Positions 1 to 8,284 of a stretch of 64,000 bases of DNA are shown in pieces. A program made the position numbers and the translations under genes. Source of the stretch: Ruminococcus sp. (GTDB taxonomy: Bacteria > Bacillota > Clostridia > Oscillospirales > Ruminococcaceae). The DNA is taken from assembly GCA_017542475.1 (NCBI GenBank), contig JAFXXD010000031.1:18106-82105 (forward strand), given 5' to 3'. Below the pieces are notes generated by a model, which saw nothing but the letters and a program-made list of their open reading frames with translations, was not told the DNA's origin and did no database searches. The stretch's first letter is position 1, and the number at the start of each line of letters is the position of its first letter.

Positions 1-376
1 CCGACAGGCTGTCCCCGCAGTGGTGCAGGAGCGCATTCACGAGAGTGCCCGTGTAATTGCCGTGGGCGGGGTGTACCACCATGCCCTTCGGCTTGTTCAC
101 GACGAGGAGGTCGCTGTCCTCATAGACGATATCGAGCGGTATATCCTCGGGAACTGCGTCCATCGGCTCGGGCTCGGGTATCTCGACCTCGACCGTCTCG
201 CCGCCGCGGAGCTTGTAGTTCTTGCTCACGCTCCTGCCGTCGGCGAGAACGAGCCCGCCCTCGATAAGTCCCTGTACAGCGGAGCGTGTGAGCTCCGCAA
301 TATTGTCCGAAATATACTTGTCTATCCTCGCTCCCGCGGCGTCAGAGCCGCAGACGAGTGTGACCCTGTCACTCAT
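1..376 (-). CDS. rluD: RluD-family 23S rRNA pseudouridine synthase, N-terminal part
   Basis: The gene reads leftward and runs off the window, so only the first 125 residues are present. They contain an S4-type RNA-binding domain (about residues 5-65, with ARIDKYISDNIAELTRSAVQ) and the beginning of the catalytic domain (VVNKPKGMVVHPAHGNYTGT near residues 95-115), the usual lead-in to the pseudouridine synthase core. The catalytic Asp motif lies beyond the edge and cannot be checked. RluD-type enzymes isomerise uridines in helix 69 of 23S rRNA; related RluA-family members act at other sites, so the exact target is inferred. The start ATG overlaps the 3' end of lspA by 8 bp, and lspA-rluD is a common Firmicutes pair. 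Confidence 0.9.
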   Translation of the reverse strand, partial: MSDRVTLVCGSDAAGARIDKYISDNIAELTRSAVQGLIEGGLVLADGRSVSKNYKLRGGETVEVEIPEPEPMDAVPEDIPLDIVYEDSDLLVVNKPKGMVVHPAHGNYTGTLVNALLHHCGDSLS

Positions 377-890
377 TGCCGCTCTCCGTTTTCGCCTCTT
401 CGAGCTTCGCAGCCTTCTTCGCCTTCTCTATCTTCGGGTCGATGAAGACCATATACACGAGCACGAATATGAACGCGAACGTCACGCAGATGTCGGCAAC
501 ATTGAATATCGCAAAGTGAAAGGGCTTGAACTCGAACATATCCACAACGTAGCCGTAGCGTATGCGGTCGATGAAGTTCCCGATGCCGCCCGCAACGAAC
601 AGCATTATCGAAAAGCTCAGGAATTTCGAGCGTTTCAGCGCATAGAACATTCCCACGAAGCCGAGCACGATAACCAGCGACGTGAAGCCGATAAGGAACC
701 ACTTCTGCCCCGACATACTGCCGAAGATAGCACCGTCGTTCTCGAGGTAGGTCAGGTCGAACACCTTGAAGCTGCCGAAGTGTATGAAGTCCATACTGCC
801 GACGGGCTTGAGCGATGTGACCGCCCAGTGCTTGACGAGCTGGTCTGCCACGACGAGCACGGCGATGAGTACAACGAGTATTATCGTCAT
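369..890 (-). CDS. lspA: Lipoprotein signal peptidase II
   Basis: A 173-residue integral membrane aspartyl protease that removes signal peptides from prolipoproteins at the lipobox Cys. Four hydrophobic segments can be read. The two conserved catalytic-Asp blocks are present as GGIGNFIDRIRYG and VVDMFEF, with the Asn and Asp spacing of the family. I chose the ATG at 890 (MTIILVVL) because an AAAGGA ribosome site lies about 6 bp upstream; the longer open frame adds 16 residues without such a site. It overlaps rluD and follows ileS after 61 bp. Substrates in this window would include the lipoproteins at 14950, 35914, 38066 and 47359. Confidence 0.95.
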   Translation of the reverse strand: MTIILVVLIAVLVVADQLVKHWAVTSLKPVGSMDFIHFGSFKVFDLTYLENDGAIFGSMSGQKWFLIGFTSLVIVLGFVGMFYALKRSKFLSFSIMLFVAGGIGNFIDRIRYGYVVDMFEFKPFHFAIFNVADICVTFAFIFVLVYMVFIDPKIEKAKKAAKLEEAKTESGNE

Positions 891-951
891 ATTTATCCTT
901 TCGCAAACATTGCCTGCCGCAGTATTCACGGCAGGCAATATCGTTCTGATT

Positions 952-3723
952 TTATATCTCTACGGCTGCCGCACATCTGTCGCAGAGTGTGGGGTGCGCG
1001 GCGTTCCTGCCGACTGTGCACGAATAGCACCAGCAGCGCTCGCACTTGTCGCCGTCAGCCTTGGCTACCTCGAACGAGGTATCGCCGTCAGCCTTCTCGA
1101 CCTCCACGCCCGAAACGATGAGGATATCCTTCAGCTCGGGAGCGAGGGCGGTGTATCTGTCGAAGTCAGCCTCGGAGGACTTGACGATTATCTTAGCCTC
1201 GAGCGACTTGCCGATAGTCTTTGCGTTTCTTGCGTCCTCAAGCACCTTGTTCACACCGAGGCGGGTGTTGTAGATGAAGTCCCACTTGTCGGTGAATTCA
1301 GCGCTGAACGCGATACCGCTCTTCTCAGGCATCTGATTGAGGAATACGCTCTCCTTGTCATCAGCGGAAGTGTGCGGCATGAACTGCCATATCTCCTCTG
1401 CTGTGAACGAGATTATCGGAGCCGCGAGCCTTGCAAGCGCGCTGAGTATGCGGTACATAGCCGTCTGAGCAGCACGGCGGAGGTCACTGTTCTCCTTCTC
1501 GCAGTAGAGCCTGTCCTTGATGATGTCGAGGTAGAAGTTGGACATATCAACAACGCAGAAGTTGTGGATAGCATGGAAGGCGATATGGAAATCGTACTTC
1601 TCGTAGCCGCCCTTTACGTCGTCAATGAGCTTGTCGAGCTTCATAAGAGCCCATTTATCGAGCTCCGTGAGCTTATCGTCGGAAACGCAGTCCTTATCGG
1701 GGTCGAAGCCTGCGCCGTTGCCGAGGTTTCCGAGTATGAATCTTGCGGTATTGCGTATCTTCTTGTAGGCGTCCGAGAGCTGGCTCAGAATGGGCTTGGA
1801 GATACGGATATCGCTGTGATAATCGGAGGAAGCCACCCACAGGCGGAGGATATCCGCGCCGTACTGGTCGGTTATCTCGCTGGGGTCGATACCGTTGCCG
1901 AGCGACTTGTGCATGGTCTTGCCCTCGCCGTCAACTACCCAGCCGTGGGTGCAGACTGCCTTATAGGGGGCAGTTCCCTTGTATACTACAGATGTAAGGA
2001 GTGACGACTGGAACCAGCCGCGGTACTGGTCTGCGCCCTCAAGATAGAGGTCGGCAGGCCATGAGAGGCTGTCGAATTCGTCCATAACAGAGGTGTGCGA
2101 AACGCCGCTGTCGAACCATACGTCCATTATGTCATATTCCTTGGTGAACTCGCCGCAGCCGCACTCGCACTTGACGGAAGCGGGTATGAACTCGCCGACT
2201 TCCTTCGTCCACCATGCGTCCGAGCCCTCCTTGCGGAAGAGGTCAGCGATAGCGGTGATAGTCTCGTCGGTGACGATGGGCTTGCCGCAGTCCTTGCAGT
2301 AGATGACGGGTATCGGAACGCCCCATGTTCTCTGGCGCGAGATACACCAGTCGCTTCTGTCGCGGACCATGCCCTTGATGCGGTCCTCACCCCACTCGGG
2401 TATCCACTGTACGCTCTCGATAGCCTTTACAGCCTCGTCCTTGAAGCCGTTCACGGAGCAGAACCACTGCTCTGTTGCGCGGTAGATTATCGGGCTGTTA
2501 CATCTCCAGCAATGGGGGTACTGGTGGACAATCTTCTGTGTCGCGAGCATTGCGCCGAGCTCTGTGAGCTTTGCGGCGATAGCCTTGTTAGCCTCGTCGG
2601 TGTCAAGTCCCGCAAACTCGCCTGCCTCCGCAGTCTGCTTGCCCTTGGCGTCAACGCATACGATTATGCCGATGTCGTCGTAGTTCTTGCAGACCTCAAA
2701 GTCCTCGACGCCGTAGCCGGGAGCGGTATGTACGCAGCCCGTACCGCTTTCGAGAGTTACGTGGTCGCCGACGATTATCGGTGACGGACGGTCGTAGAGC
2801 GGGTGCTTGGTCTTCATTCCCTCGAGCTCTGCGCCTGTGAAGATGTGCTCGGTGGTATAATCGGTGATACCCGCAGTCTCCATGGTCGTCTTTACGAGCT
2901 CCTCAGCCATTACGTAGTACTCATCGCCTACGTGTACGAGGGTATAGTTATACTCGGGTCCGAGGCAGATAGCGAGGTTGCCCGGGATTGTCCAGGTGGT
3001 GGTAGTCCAGATAACGAAGTATATCTTTGAAAGGTCAAGACCGAGACCTTTGAATATGCCCTTGTCGTCGGTAACGTTGAACTTTACGTAGATAGAGTAG
3101 CACGGGTCGTTGGAATACTCTATCTCAGCCTCTGCGAGGGCTGTATTACAGTCGGGGCACCAGTAAACGGGCTTCAAGCCCTTGTACATATAGCCCTTCT
3201 TAGCCATCGAGCCGAATACCTCGACCTGACGAGCCTCATACTCGGGACGGAGCGTGAGATAGGGATAGTCATAGTCGCCGAGCGAGCCCATTCTCTTGAA
3301 GCCCTTCATCTGGTTGGCGACCTGAGTCATGGCATAGTCGCGGCAATGCTTTCTCAGCTCTATGGGCGGGATAGCGCCGTCCTTTACGCCGATAGCCTTC
3401 ATAGCCTTGAGCTCGATAGGCAGACCGTGCGTGTCCCAGCCGGGGACGTAAGGAGCGCAGAAGCCCGTCATATTCTTATACTTCACGATGAAGTCCTTCA
3501 GCGACTTGTTCAGCGCATGACCGAGGTGGATATCACCGTTAGCATACGGAGGTCCGTCGTGGAGAATGAATGTGGGCTTGCCCTTGTTCTTCTCTATCAT
3601 CTTGTAGTAGAGCCTCTCGCTCTCCCATTTTTCGAGAGTTTCGGGCTCTCTCTTGGGCAGATTTCCTCTCATCGGGAATTCTGTAACAGGTAAATTCAGA
3701 GTAGCATTGTAATCCTGTGCCAT
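952..3723 (-). CDS. ileS: Isoleucyl-tRNA synthetase
   Basis: A 923-residue class I aminoacyl-tRNA synthetase charging tRNA-Ile, of normal bacterial length. The HIGH motif appears as HLGH at residues 66-69 and the editing (CP1) domain fills the middle. The KMSKS loop reads GKTMHKSLGN near residue 600, so the first positions deviate from the textbook form. The C-terminal zinc site is present (CERCWC ... LCDRC). The ATG at 3723 has an AAAGGTG site at good spacing; an upstream GTG is part of that same site and is less likely. No T-box leader is visible in the 150 bp upstream, which holds a repeat element instead. It sits between divIVA and lspA, a usual Firmicutes order. Confidence 0.97.
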   Translation of the reverse strand: MAQDYNATLNLPVTEFPMRGNLPKREPETLEKWESERLYYKMIEKNKGKPTFILHDGPPYANGDIHLGHALNKSLKDFIVKYKNMTGFCAPYVPGWDTHGLPIELKAMKAIGVKDGAIPPIELRKHCRDYAMTQVANQMKGFKRMGSLGDYDYPYLTLRPEYEARQVEVFGSMAKKGYMYKGLKPVYWCPDCNTALAEAEIEYSNDPCYSIYVKFNVTDDKGIFKGLGLDLSKIYFVIWTTTTWTIPGNLAICLGPEYNYTLVHVGDEYYVMAEELVKTTMETAGITDYTTEHIFTGAELEGMKTKHPLYDRPSPIIVGDHVTLESGTGCVHTAPGYGVEDFEVCKNYDDIGIIVCVDAKGKQTAEAGEFAGLDTDEANKAIAAKLTELGAMLATQKIVHQYPHCWRCNSPIIYRATEQWFCSVNGFKDEAVKAIESVQWIPEWGEDRIKGMVRDRSDWCISRQRTWGVPIPVIYCKDCGKPIVTDETITAIADLFRKEGSDAWWTKEVGEFIPASVKCECGCGEFTKEYDIMDVWFDSGVSHTSVMDEFDSLSWPADLYLEGADQYRGWFQSSLLTSVVYKGTAPYKAVCTHGWVVDGEGKTMHKSLGNGIDPSEITDQYGADILRLWVASSDYHSDIRISKPILSQLSDAYKKIRNTARFILGNLGNGAGFDPDKDCVSDDKLTELDKWALMKLDKLIDDVKGGYEKYDFHIAFHAIHNFCVVDMSNFYLDIIKDRLYCEKENSDLRRAAQTAMYRILSALARLAAPIISFTAEEIWQFMPHTSADDKESVFLNQMPEKSGIAFSAEFTDKWDFIYNTRLGVNKVLEDARNAKTIGKSLEAKIIVKSSEADFDRYTALAPELKDILIVSGVEVEKADGDTSFEVAKADGDKCERCWCYSCTVGRNAAHPTLCDRCAAAVEI

Positions 3724-3743
3724 TGGTATCACCTTTCGTTGTA

Positions 3744-3847
3744 TTAATGCGTAATTCGTAATTCGTAATTGCGGTGTCCCTTCGGGACTTATTTTTAATA
3801 ATATCGCGCCAGCGATACCATTAATTACGCATTACGAATTTTAATTC
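3744..3847. repeat. Two-hairpin core repeat with TAATTCG heptad arms
   Basis: The core at 3773-3819 begins GGTGTCCCTTCGGGAC (hairpin 1) and ends ATCGCGCCAGCGATACC (hairpin 2), so outer GGT and ACC face each other. The left arm is a period-7 series (TAATGCG, TAATTCG, TAATTCG, TAATTGC) and the right arm is its approximate inverted complement. The same core occurs at 8110, 25906 and 42921 with different arms. It lies between divIVA and ileS. Confidence 0.85.
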
Positions 3848-3872
3848 GCCGTTTCCGCTGCAGGGCAGTCGA

Positions 3873-4424
3873 TCAGCCCTCAACGCCGTTAGCTACAGCA
3901 TTTGCGATGTCCTCGGCAGTCTCTGTGGGGTCGAGGTCGTCGTCGTAGCTCTCGGGCATAGAGGATATCATCTCAAGGTGAGCCTTGTACATATAGAAGA
4001 GGCTCTTCTTGAACTCAGCCACCTGGCGGCGTGCGTCGATGAGAGCTTCCTTCTCCTTTGCTATCTCGGCACGGTTCTTCTCCATAGCCTCAGCGTGCTG
4101 ACGAACAGCCTCGTCCTCGAGCTGGTCTGCCTTAGCCTGAGCCTCGGCGATTATCTGCTCAGCCTTGTCGTTTGCGTCATTGAGCACCTGATGACCCTGC
4201 TTCTGAGCGCCGAGGAGTGCGTCCTTGAGGGCGTCCTCGTCCTTCATATACTCTCTTACCTTGTCGGCAAGTATCTGTATCTTGTTGTTGGCCTCTGCGC
4301 GCTCGCGCTCCATTTCGTCGAGCTCAGCCTCGAGCTGTGAGAGGAATTCGTCTATCTCCTCCTGCTTATAGCCGAAGGCAGCCTTTTCAAACCTCTTATT
4401 TCTTACGTCCTTTGATGTTATCAT
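3873..4424 (-). CDS. divIVA: DivIVA-family cell division protein
   Basis: A 183-residue protein that recognises curved membrane and organises the division site or pole. The N-terminal membrane-binding segment is visible (KRFEKAAFGYKQEEIDEFL near residues 10-28), followed by a long charged coiled coil rich in Glu, Ala and Lys to about residue 140, then an acidic tail. Two in-frame ATGs lie 6 bp apart. The GAGGTG site is only 1 bp from the outer one (4430) but 7 bp from the inner one, so 4424 is preferred. It follows ylmH with 12 bp between, in the standard sepF-ylmH-divIVA-ileS series of Firmicutes. Confidence 0.94.
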   Translation of the reverse strand: MITSKDVRNKRFEKAAFGYKQEEIDEFLSQLEAELDEMERERAEANNKIQILADKVREYMKDEDALKDALLGAQKQGHQVLNDANDKAEQIIAEAQAKADQLEDEAVRQHAEAMEKNRAEIAKEKEALIDARRQVAEFKKSLFYMYKAHLEMISSMPESYDDDLDPTETAEDIANAVANGVEG

Positions 4425-4436
4425 TATCATTCACCT

Positions 4437-5195
4437 CTAAATAAATTTTTTCAGAATTATGTGTATACGGCGCTTTTTGGTCTCGCCGCCAATACCCGAA
4501 AGAATAAATCTGCCGCAGCCTCTCACCGAGAGTATATCCCCCTCCGCGAGCTCCTTCGAGCACGAGTCTGCGGTGATATGGTTCACGTCCACCCTGTCCG
4601 TGCGGATAAGCTCTGCCGCTTTTTCGCGGCTCACCTTAGCCGCGAGGCTGACAACGCAGTCGAGCCGCAGAGAGGCGACCGTACCGCCCATATCCTGAAA
4701 TTTCTGAGCATCTGTGAGCTCAAACGGACGGCTGTCGGTTATCTTCACGCCGACGCGTCCTATCTTCGTCACGGATGACATTATCGTCTCCGCGGCGATG
4801 TCCGTCACAAAAGTCTGGGCGAGCCCGTCCTCCGCGACGATATCCCCTATCACCTCGCGTTTGAGCATCTGAGCCATGAACGAGCCGAGGAAGTCCCTGT
4901 GCGTGAGCTTGTCCTCCTCCCGAAAGATGAAGGTCAGGCACTTCATCGGGAACAGCTCCCTTATGCCGTCCTCGAGGTAGTCGGGGTAAACAGCCAGCAT
5001 TTTCCGCCTTGCGCCGTCGTAGCCGCCCCACATCAGATATCCGAGCGAGCCGACGTTCGCCCTGCACCAGAGCTCCGCCTCCGCGCACTGTCTCTCGTCG
5101 AAGAAGGACGAGAACACGGGAGCGCAGTCCCTGCCGCAGCGGCTCACCATATCCGCGAGCCTTGCGAAAAAAAGCTTATCGGGCTGTGTATCCAT
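4437..5195 (-). CDS. ylmH: YlmH-type S4-domain RNA-binding protein
   Basis: A 252-residue protein with an N-terminal YlmH alpha/beta region and a C-terminal S4 domain (VSLAAKVSREKAAELIRTDR followed by VDVNHITADSC, about residues 180-235). In Firmicutes, YlmH binds rRNA or stalled ribosomal complexes and lies in the division cluster; its role in division has stayed indirect. Its ATG overlaps the stop of sepF by one base, so the two are translationally coupled. Length and order match the family. I see no damage. Confidence 0.93.
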   Translation of the reverse strand: MDTQPDKLFFARLADMVSRCGRDCAPVFSSFFDERQCAEAELWCRANVGSLGYLMWGGYDGARRKMLAVYPDYLEDGIRELFPMKCLTFIFREEDKLTHRDFLGSFMAQMLKREVIGDIVAEDGLAQTFVTDIAAETIMSSVTKIGRVGVKITDSRPFELTDAQKFQDMGGTVASLRLDCVVSLAAKVSREKAAELIRTDRVDVNHITADSCSKELAEGDILSVRGCGRFILSGIGGETKKRRIHIILKKFI

Positions 5196-5680
5196 CAGAT
5201 GAATACGCCGTTGTTCTCCAGCTCGCCGACGAGGTCCTCGCCGATGAAGCCGACATTGTAGGGCGTGATGATGTATGTGAGGTTCGCAACGGGCTTGAGG
5301 CTGCCGCCGTTAGCGTAGGCAACGCCAACGAGGAAGTCGATTATTCTTCTCTTGTTCTCGGGAGAAGCTGTCTCAAGGTTGAGAACTACTGTCTTCTTGG
5401 CGATGAGGTGATCGGCTATCTGCTTTGCGTCTGTGAAAGCAGAGGGCTTTACGAGAACGACCTGAAGCTGTGCGGTGGTCTGGATATTAACGACCTTGTT
5501 CCTTCTGCTTCCGAATGTGCTTCCGCCCTCACCTGATGCTGCGGCTACAGCCTCCTCGTGCTCGATAGCGGCAGCTGCGCGCTCGGCTCTGGGGTCAGCG
5601 TGGAGGGGAGTATCAGCGAAATCGCCGTCTTCGTCCTCGGCAGCAAAAAAGAAGTCCTTGATATTCTCGAACAGTTTCAT
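5195..5680 (-). CDS. sepF: SepF cell division protein
   Basis: A 161-residue membrane-associated FtsZ anchor. The amphipathic N-terminal helix (MKLFENIKDFFFA) would insert in the membrane, a low-complexity acidic linker spans residues 15-60, and the compact SepF domain follows (VVLVKPSAFTDAKQIADHL, KKTVVLNLE, RRIIDFLVGVAYANGGSLKP). SepF bundles FtsZ and tethers it at mid-cell. It lies between yggS and ylmH, overlapping ylmH by one base. A 131-bp spacer to yggS contains small palindromes but no obvious promoter, so it is probably read with the upstream genes. Confidence 0.95.
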   Translation of the reverse strand: MKLFENIKDFFFAAEDEDGDFADTPLHADPRAERAAAAIEHEEAVAAASGEGGSTFGSRRNKVVNIQTTAQLQVVLVKPSAFTDAKQIADHLIAKKTVVLNLETASPENKRRIIDFLVGVAYANGGSLKPVANLTYIITPYNVGFIGEDLVGELENNGVFI

Positions 5681-5811
5681 AATTTACTCCATTCTCCGCA
5701 TTTTTTATATTTCTGTGACTGCCGCGCTCCATGCGGAGGGACGCGGAAGCTTGTAATGCCGTGATATATCATTTCCGTCCGCGGACGGTTCTGAACTGCT
5801 GAAGGCAAAGG

Positions 5812-6507
5812 TCACTTCTTCGAGTAGTCCCTCGCTCCGAAAAGTCCCGTGCCTACACGCACGAGCGTCGAGCCGTGCATAACGGCGTCGGCGTAATCGT
5901 GGGTCATACCCATAGAGAGCACGTCCATACCGAGCCCTGACGAGTCCTTCATCTTATGGAAGAGCTCCTCCATACGCCCGAGGAAGATGTCTCCCGAGGC
6001 GGGCGGCGGTATCGTCATAAGTCCGCGCACTCTCAGGTTCTCCATTGAAGCCGCCGCCTCAAGGAGCTCCGCAAGGCCGTCGGGAGCTATACCGCTCTTG
6101 GAATCCTCTCCGCCGATGTTGACCTCGCAGAGTATATCCATCGTCTTATTATGTGCAATCGCGAGCCTGTTTATTTCCGCGGCGAGCTTTATGCTGTCCA
6201 CGGACTGTATCATCGTCATCGGCCCGATTATGTATTTGACCTTGTTTGTCTGAAGGTGCCCGATGAAGTGCACCTCCGCAGAAGGGTCATATGCGTCCTG
6301 CTTGGAGAGGAATTCCTGCACCCTGTTCTCGCCGAGGAGCGTCACGCCGAGCTCTACCGCGCGGTTGACTATCTCGGGAGCGACGGTCTTGGTGACCGCC
6401 ATAATGCGTACATCCTCTGCCCTTCTTCCGCATTTATCAGCCGCCTCCGCGATATTCTCACGTATAGCGGCGAGGTTTTCGTTTACATAGCTGAGAGCGT
6501 CAGTCAT
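5812..6507 (-). CDS. yggS: YggS/YlmE PLP homeostasis protein
   Basis: A 231-residue PLP-binding protein of the alanine racemase N-terminal fold. The PLP lysine is in the segment IMAVTKTVAPE (about residues 36-46), and GENRVQEF, HFIGHLQTNKVKYI and LSMGMTHDYADAV are the expected signatures. YggS proteins control free pyridoxal phosphate and amino-acid pools rather than racemise. The ATG at 6507 is used because AAGGAG lies 9 bp upstream; the outer TTG directly abuts that site. It overlaps the 3' end of the HlyD-like gene by 8 bp and precedes sepF. Confidence 0.93.
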   Translation of the reverse strand: MTDALSYVNENLAAIRENIAEAADKCGRRAEDVRIMAVTKTVAPEIVNRAVELGVTLLGENRVQEFLSKQDAYDPSAEVHFIGHLQTNKVKYIIGPMTMIQSVDSIKLAAEINRLAIAHNKTMDILCEVNIGGEDSKSGIAPDGLAELLEAAASMENLRVRGLMTIPPPASGDIFLGRMEELFHKMKDSSGLGMDVLSMGMTHDYADAVMHGSTLVRVGTGLFGARDYSKK

Positions 6508-7771
6508 CTGCGTCAACTCCTTCTATCAGGATATCGTCGTACAGAGACAGGTAAGAGCTGTCCTCCTCGTGCACCTTGGAGAGCACGTAATCGCTTCCCT
6601 CGTAGATAACGTCTATCTTCTTGAAGGTTACCTGTTCGCCCTTCATTATGTAGACGCCCTTGTAGTTGACGGTCGTGGTGGCGGGCTCGGTGCCCTCGGC
6701 GGGAGCCGAAGGGTCGGTCTCGGTCACGTCCGCGAAGCGTATGGACTCACGCGGCACCTTAAGCCCGTGGTACTCGCCCTTGATTATCTCGCACTTCTCG
6801 ACGCGGTGCTTGACGAGGTCGTAGTTGAACTGGTCGCACTCGAGTATGATGATACTCTTTGCGGCGTTGCCCTCGTCCCTGACGTCCTTTATCACAGCGC
6901 TGAAAGTATCAGCGGAGGAATCAAATCTGAGGCTCACACTGCTGCCTATCGCGTACTCCTTGCGGGAGTTGTCGATAATGCCCGCGAGGTACCAGCCGTA
7001 GCCGTCGATGAGCTTGCCGACCACCTGCGGGTCGTCGGTCTTGCGGTCAACGATGCTGCTGAGCTCCGCGATGGTGAGCTCGTCCAGCTTATCGGGGGTG
7101 AGCTCCTTCTCGTAGCCGTCACTGTAGCTGACGAAATATGCCGAACGCGGAGACTTTATGACCTCCGTGGGCTTTGTGGACTCCGACTTCAGCAGAGCGA
7201 GCTCCGCATTGATGTCGGTTATCTGCTGATTGAAGCCGCTCACCTGCTTGGTGATTATCTGGTACGTGCTCATATCCACGACCAGATCCTCCATATCCCT
7301 TTTCAGAGTCTCATAGTCGCCCATATCGCGGCTGTAGATGAGGCTTCTGTAGCTCTCCTCAATGCTCTCGGAGAGAGTGGAGGGCTGAGCTGACTCGATA
7401 GTACCGGGGTTCTGTATCTTCTTGAGTATATCGAGCTCTCTGGTGAGCCTTTCTATCTCCCTGTTTCTGGCTATCTGCGTGTCGTCGGGGTAGATCTCGG
7501 CGATGACCGTGCCGTTTCCGAGCTTGCCGCCGTCGGCTACGTTGTAGCTGATGATGCCGTTGCCGCTGTAGAGGCGCACCTCCTCGCTCCTTATGAACAC
7601 GCCATTGAGCTCCTTCGAGGCTACAGCGTCGGACATAAGTGCCACGGCAGTTTTCTCCTGTCTGTTGCGGAAATTGTAAACGATACTGATAAATATTATC
7701 AGAAGCAGTATGAGGACGCCGTTCCTCAGTATCTTCGAGATGATACTACTGTCTGACTTATTCGTATTCAT
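6500..7771 (-). CDS. HlyD-like membrane-anchored adaptor in the division cluster
   Basis: A 423-residue protein with a short cytoplasmic N-terminus, one membrane helix (about residues 15-35, GVLILLLIIFISIVYNF), then an extracytoplasmic part. Early in it is a biotinyl-lipoyl-like segment (YSGNGIISYNVADGGKLGNG ... IAEIY), followed by a coiled coil around residues 100-200 and a second beta-rich section. This order resembles HlyD-type membrane fusion proteins. No outer membrane or TolC is expected in this organism and no ABC partner is adjacent. Position between hfq and yggS-sepF suggests an envelope or division role, which is inference. It overlaps yggS by 8 bp. Confidence 0.75.
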   Translation of the reverse strand: MNTNKSDSSIISKILRNGVLILLLIIFISIVYNFRNRQEKTAVALMSDAVASKELNGVFIRSEEVRLYSGNGIISYNVADGGKLGNGTVIAEIYPDDTQIARNREIERLTRELDILKKIQNPGTIESAQPSTLSESIEESYRSLIYSRDMGDYETLKRDMEDLVVDMSTYQIITKQVSGFNQQITDINAELALLKSESTKPTEVIKSPRSAYFVSYSDGYEKELTPDKLDELTIAELSSIVDRKTDDPQVVGKLIDGYGWYLAGIIDNSRKEYAIGSSVSLRFDSSADTFSAVIKDVRDEGNAAKSIIILECDQFNYDLVKHRVEKCEIIKGEYHGLKVPRESIRFADVTETDPSAPAEGTEPATTTVNYKGVYIMKGEQVTFKKIDVIYEGSDYVLSKVHEEDSSYLSLYDDILIEGVDADD

Positions 7772-7783
7772 TCACGTCACCGC

Positions 7784-8023
7784 TCATTCGCTCTTGTCTG
7801 TAGTATCGAGGATAGAAACGGGTCTTGCGGGGATTATTGTTGAGATAGCGTGCTTGTATACGAGCTGCTGCTTGCCGTCGCAGTCAAAAATAGCGACGTA
7901 GCTGTCAAAGCCCCTTACCATACCCTTGAACTGGAAGCCGTTTGTGAGGATAATGGTCACTACGATCTTTTCCTTTCTGCACTGGTTGAGGAAAACATCC
8001 TGCAAATTGATCGTTTTGTTCAT
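7784..8023 (-). CDS. hfq: RNA chaperone Hfq
   Basis: A 79-residue Sm-like protein forming a hexameric ring that binds small RNAs and A-rich mRNA. The Sm1 strand set ([26 protein letters not shown]) and the Sm2 block with its Lys-His pair ([11 protein letters not shown]) are intact. The ATG at 8023 is chosen because GGAG lies 8 bp upstream and the protein then begins [14 protein letters not shown], the usual Hfq N-terminus. It lies downstream of miaA as in many bacteria, although a repeat element separates the two here. The HlyD-like gene follows after 12 bp. Confidence 0.97.
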   Translation of the reverse strand: MNKTINLQDVFLNQCRKEKIVVTIILTNGFQFKGMVRGFDSYVAIFDCDGKQQLVYKHAISTIIPARPVSILDTTDKSE

Positions 8024-8073
8024 ACACATTCTCCATTCCTTTTTAGAATTCGGGAGCAGCCAGAAACAGGCGG

Positions 8074-8190
8074 CAGCCATCAGCCTTTAGCCATCAGCCC
8101 TTAGCTCGCGGTATCGCTGACGCGATAATATCGGAATATGTCCCGAAGAGACACCTCAAGCTAACGGCTAACGGCTGGCAGCTAACGGCT
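8074..8190. repeat. Two-hairpin core repeat with AGCCATC/GCTAACG heptad arms
   Basis: The core at 8110-8155 is GGTATCGCTGACGCGAT, a spacer, then GTCCCGAAGAGACACC: the same core as at 3773 in opposite orientation. The left arm repeats AGCCATC/AGCCTTT and the right arm GCTAACG, both in 7-bp steps and mutually inverted. It lies between miaA and hfq. The rest of the 8024-8284 gap holds a short hairpin near 8245-8265 and AT-rich sequence. Confidence 0.85.
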
Positions 8191-8284
8191 TTCCGCAGCT
8201 TTTGCCGCTTCCGCAGGATCAACGTCCTTACGACGTGAGGGCATACCTATCCCATAAGGATAAAAATACACACAATACATTATA

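Noticed and set aside
3724-3872. T-box or other riboswitch before ileS
   Set aside because: The space holds a two-hairpin repeat; no T-box sequence or specifier stem can be recognised.
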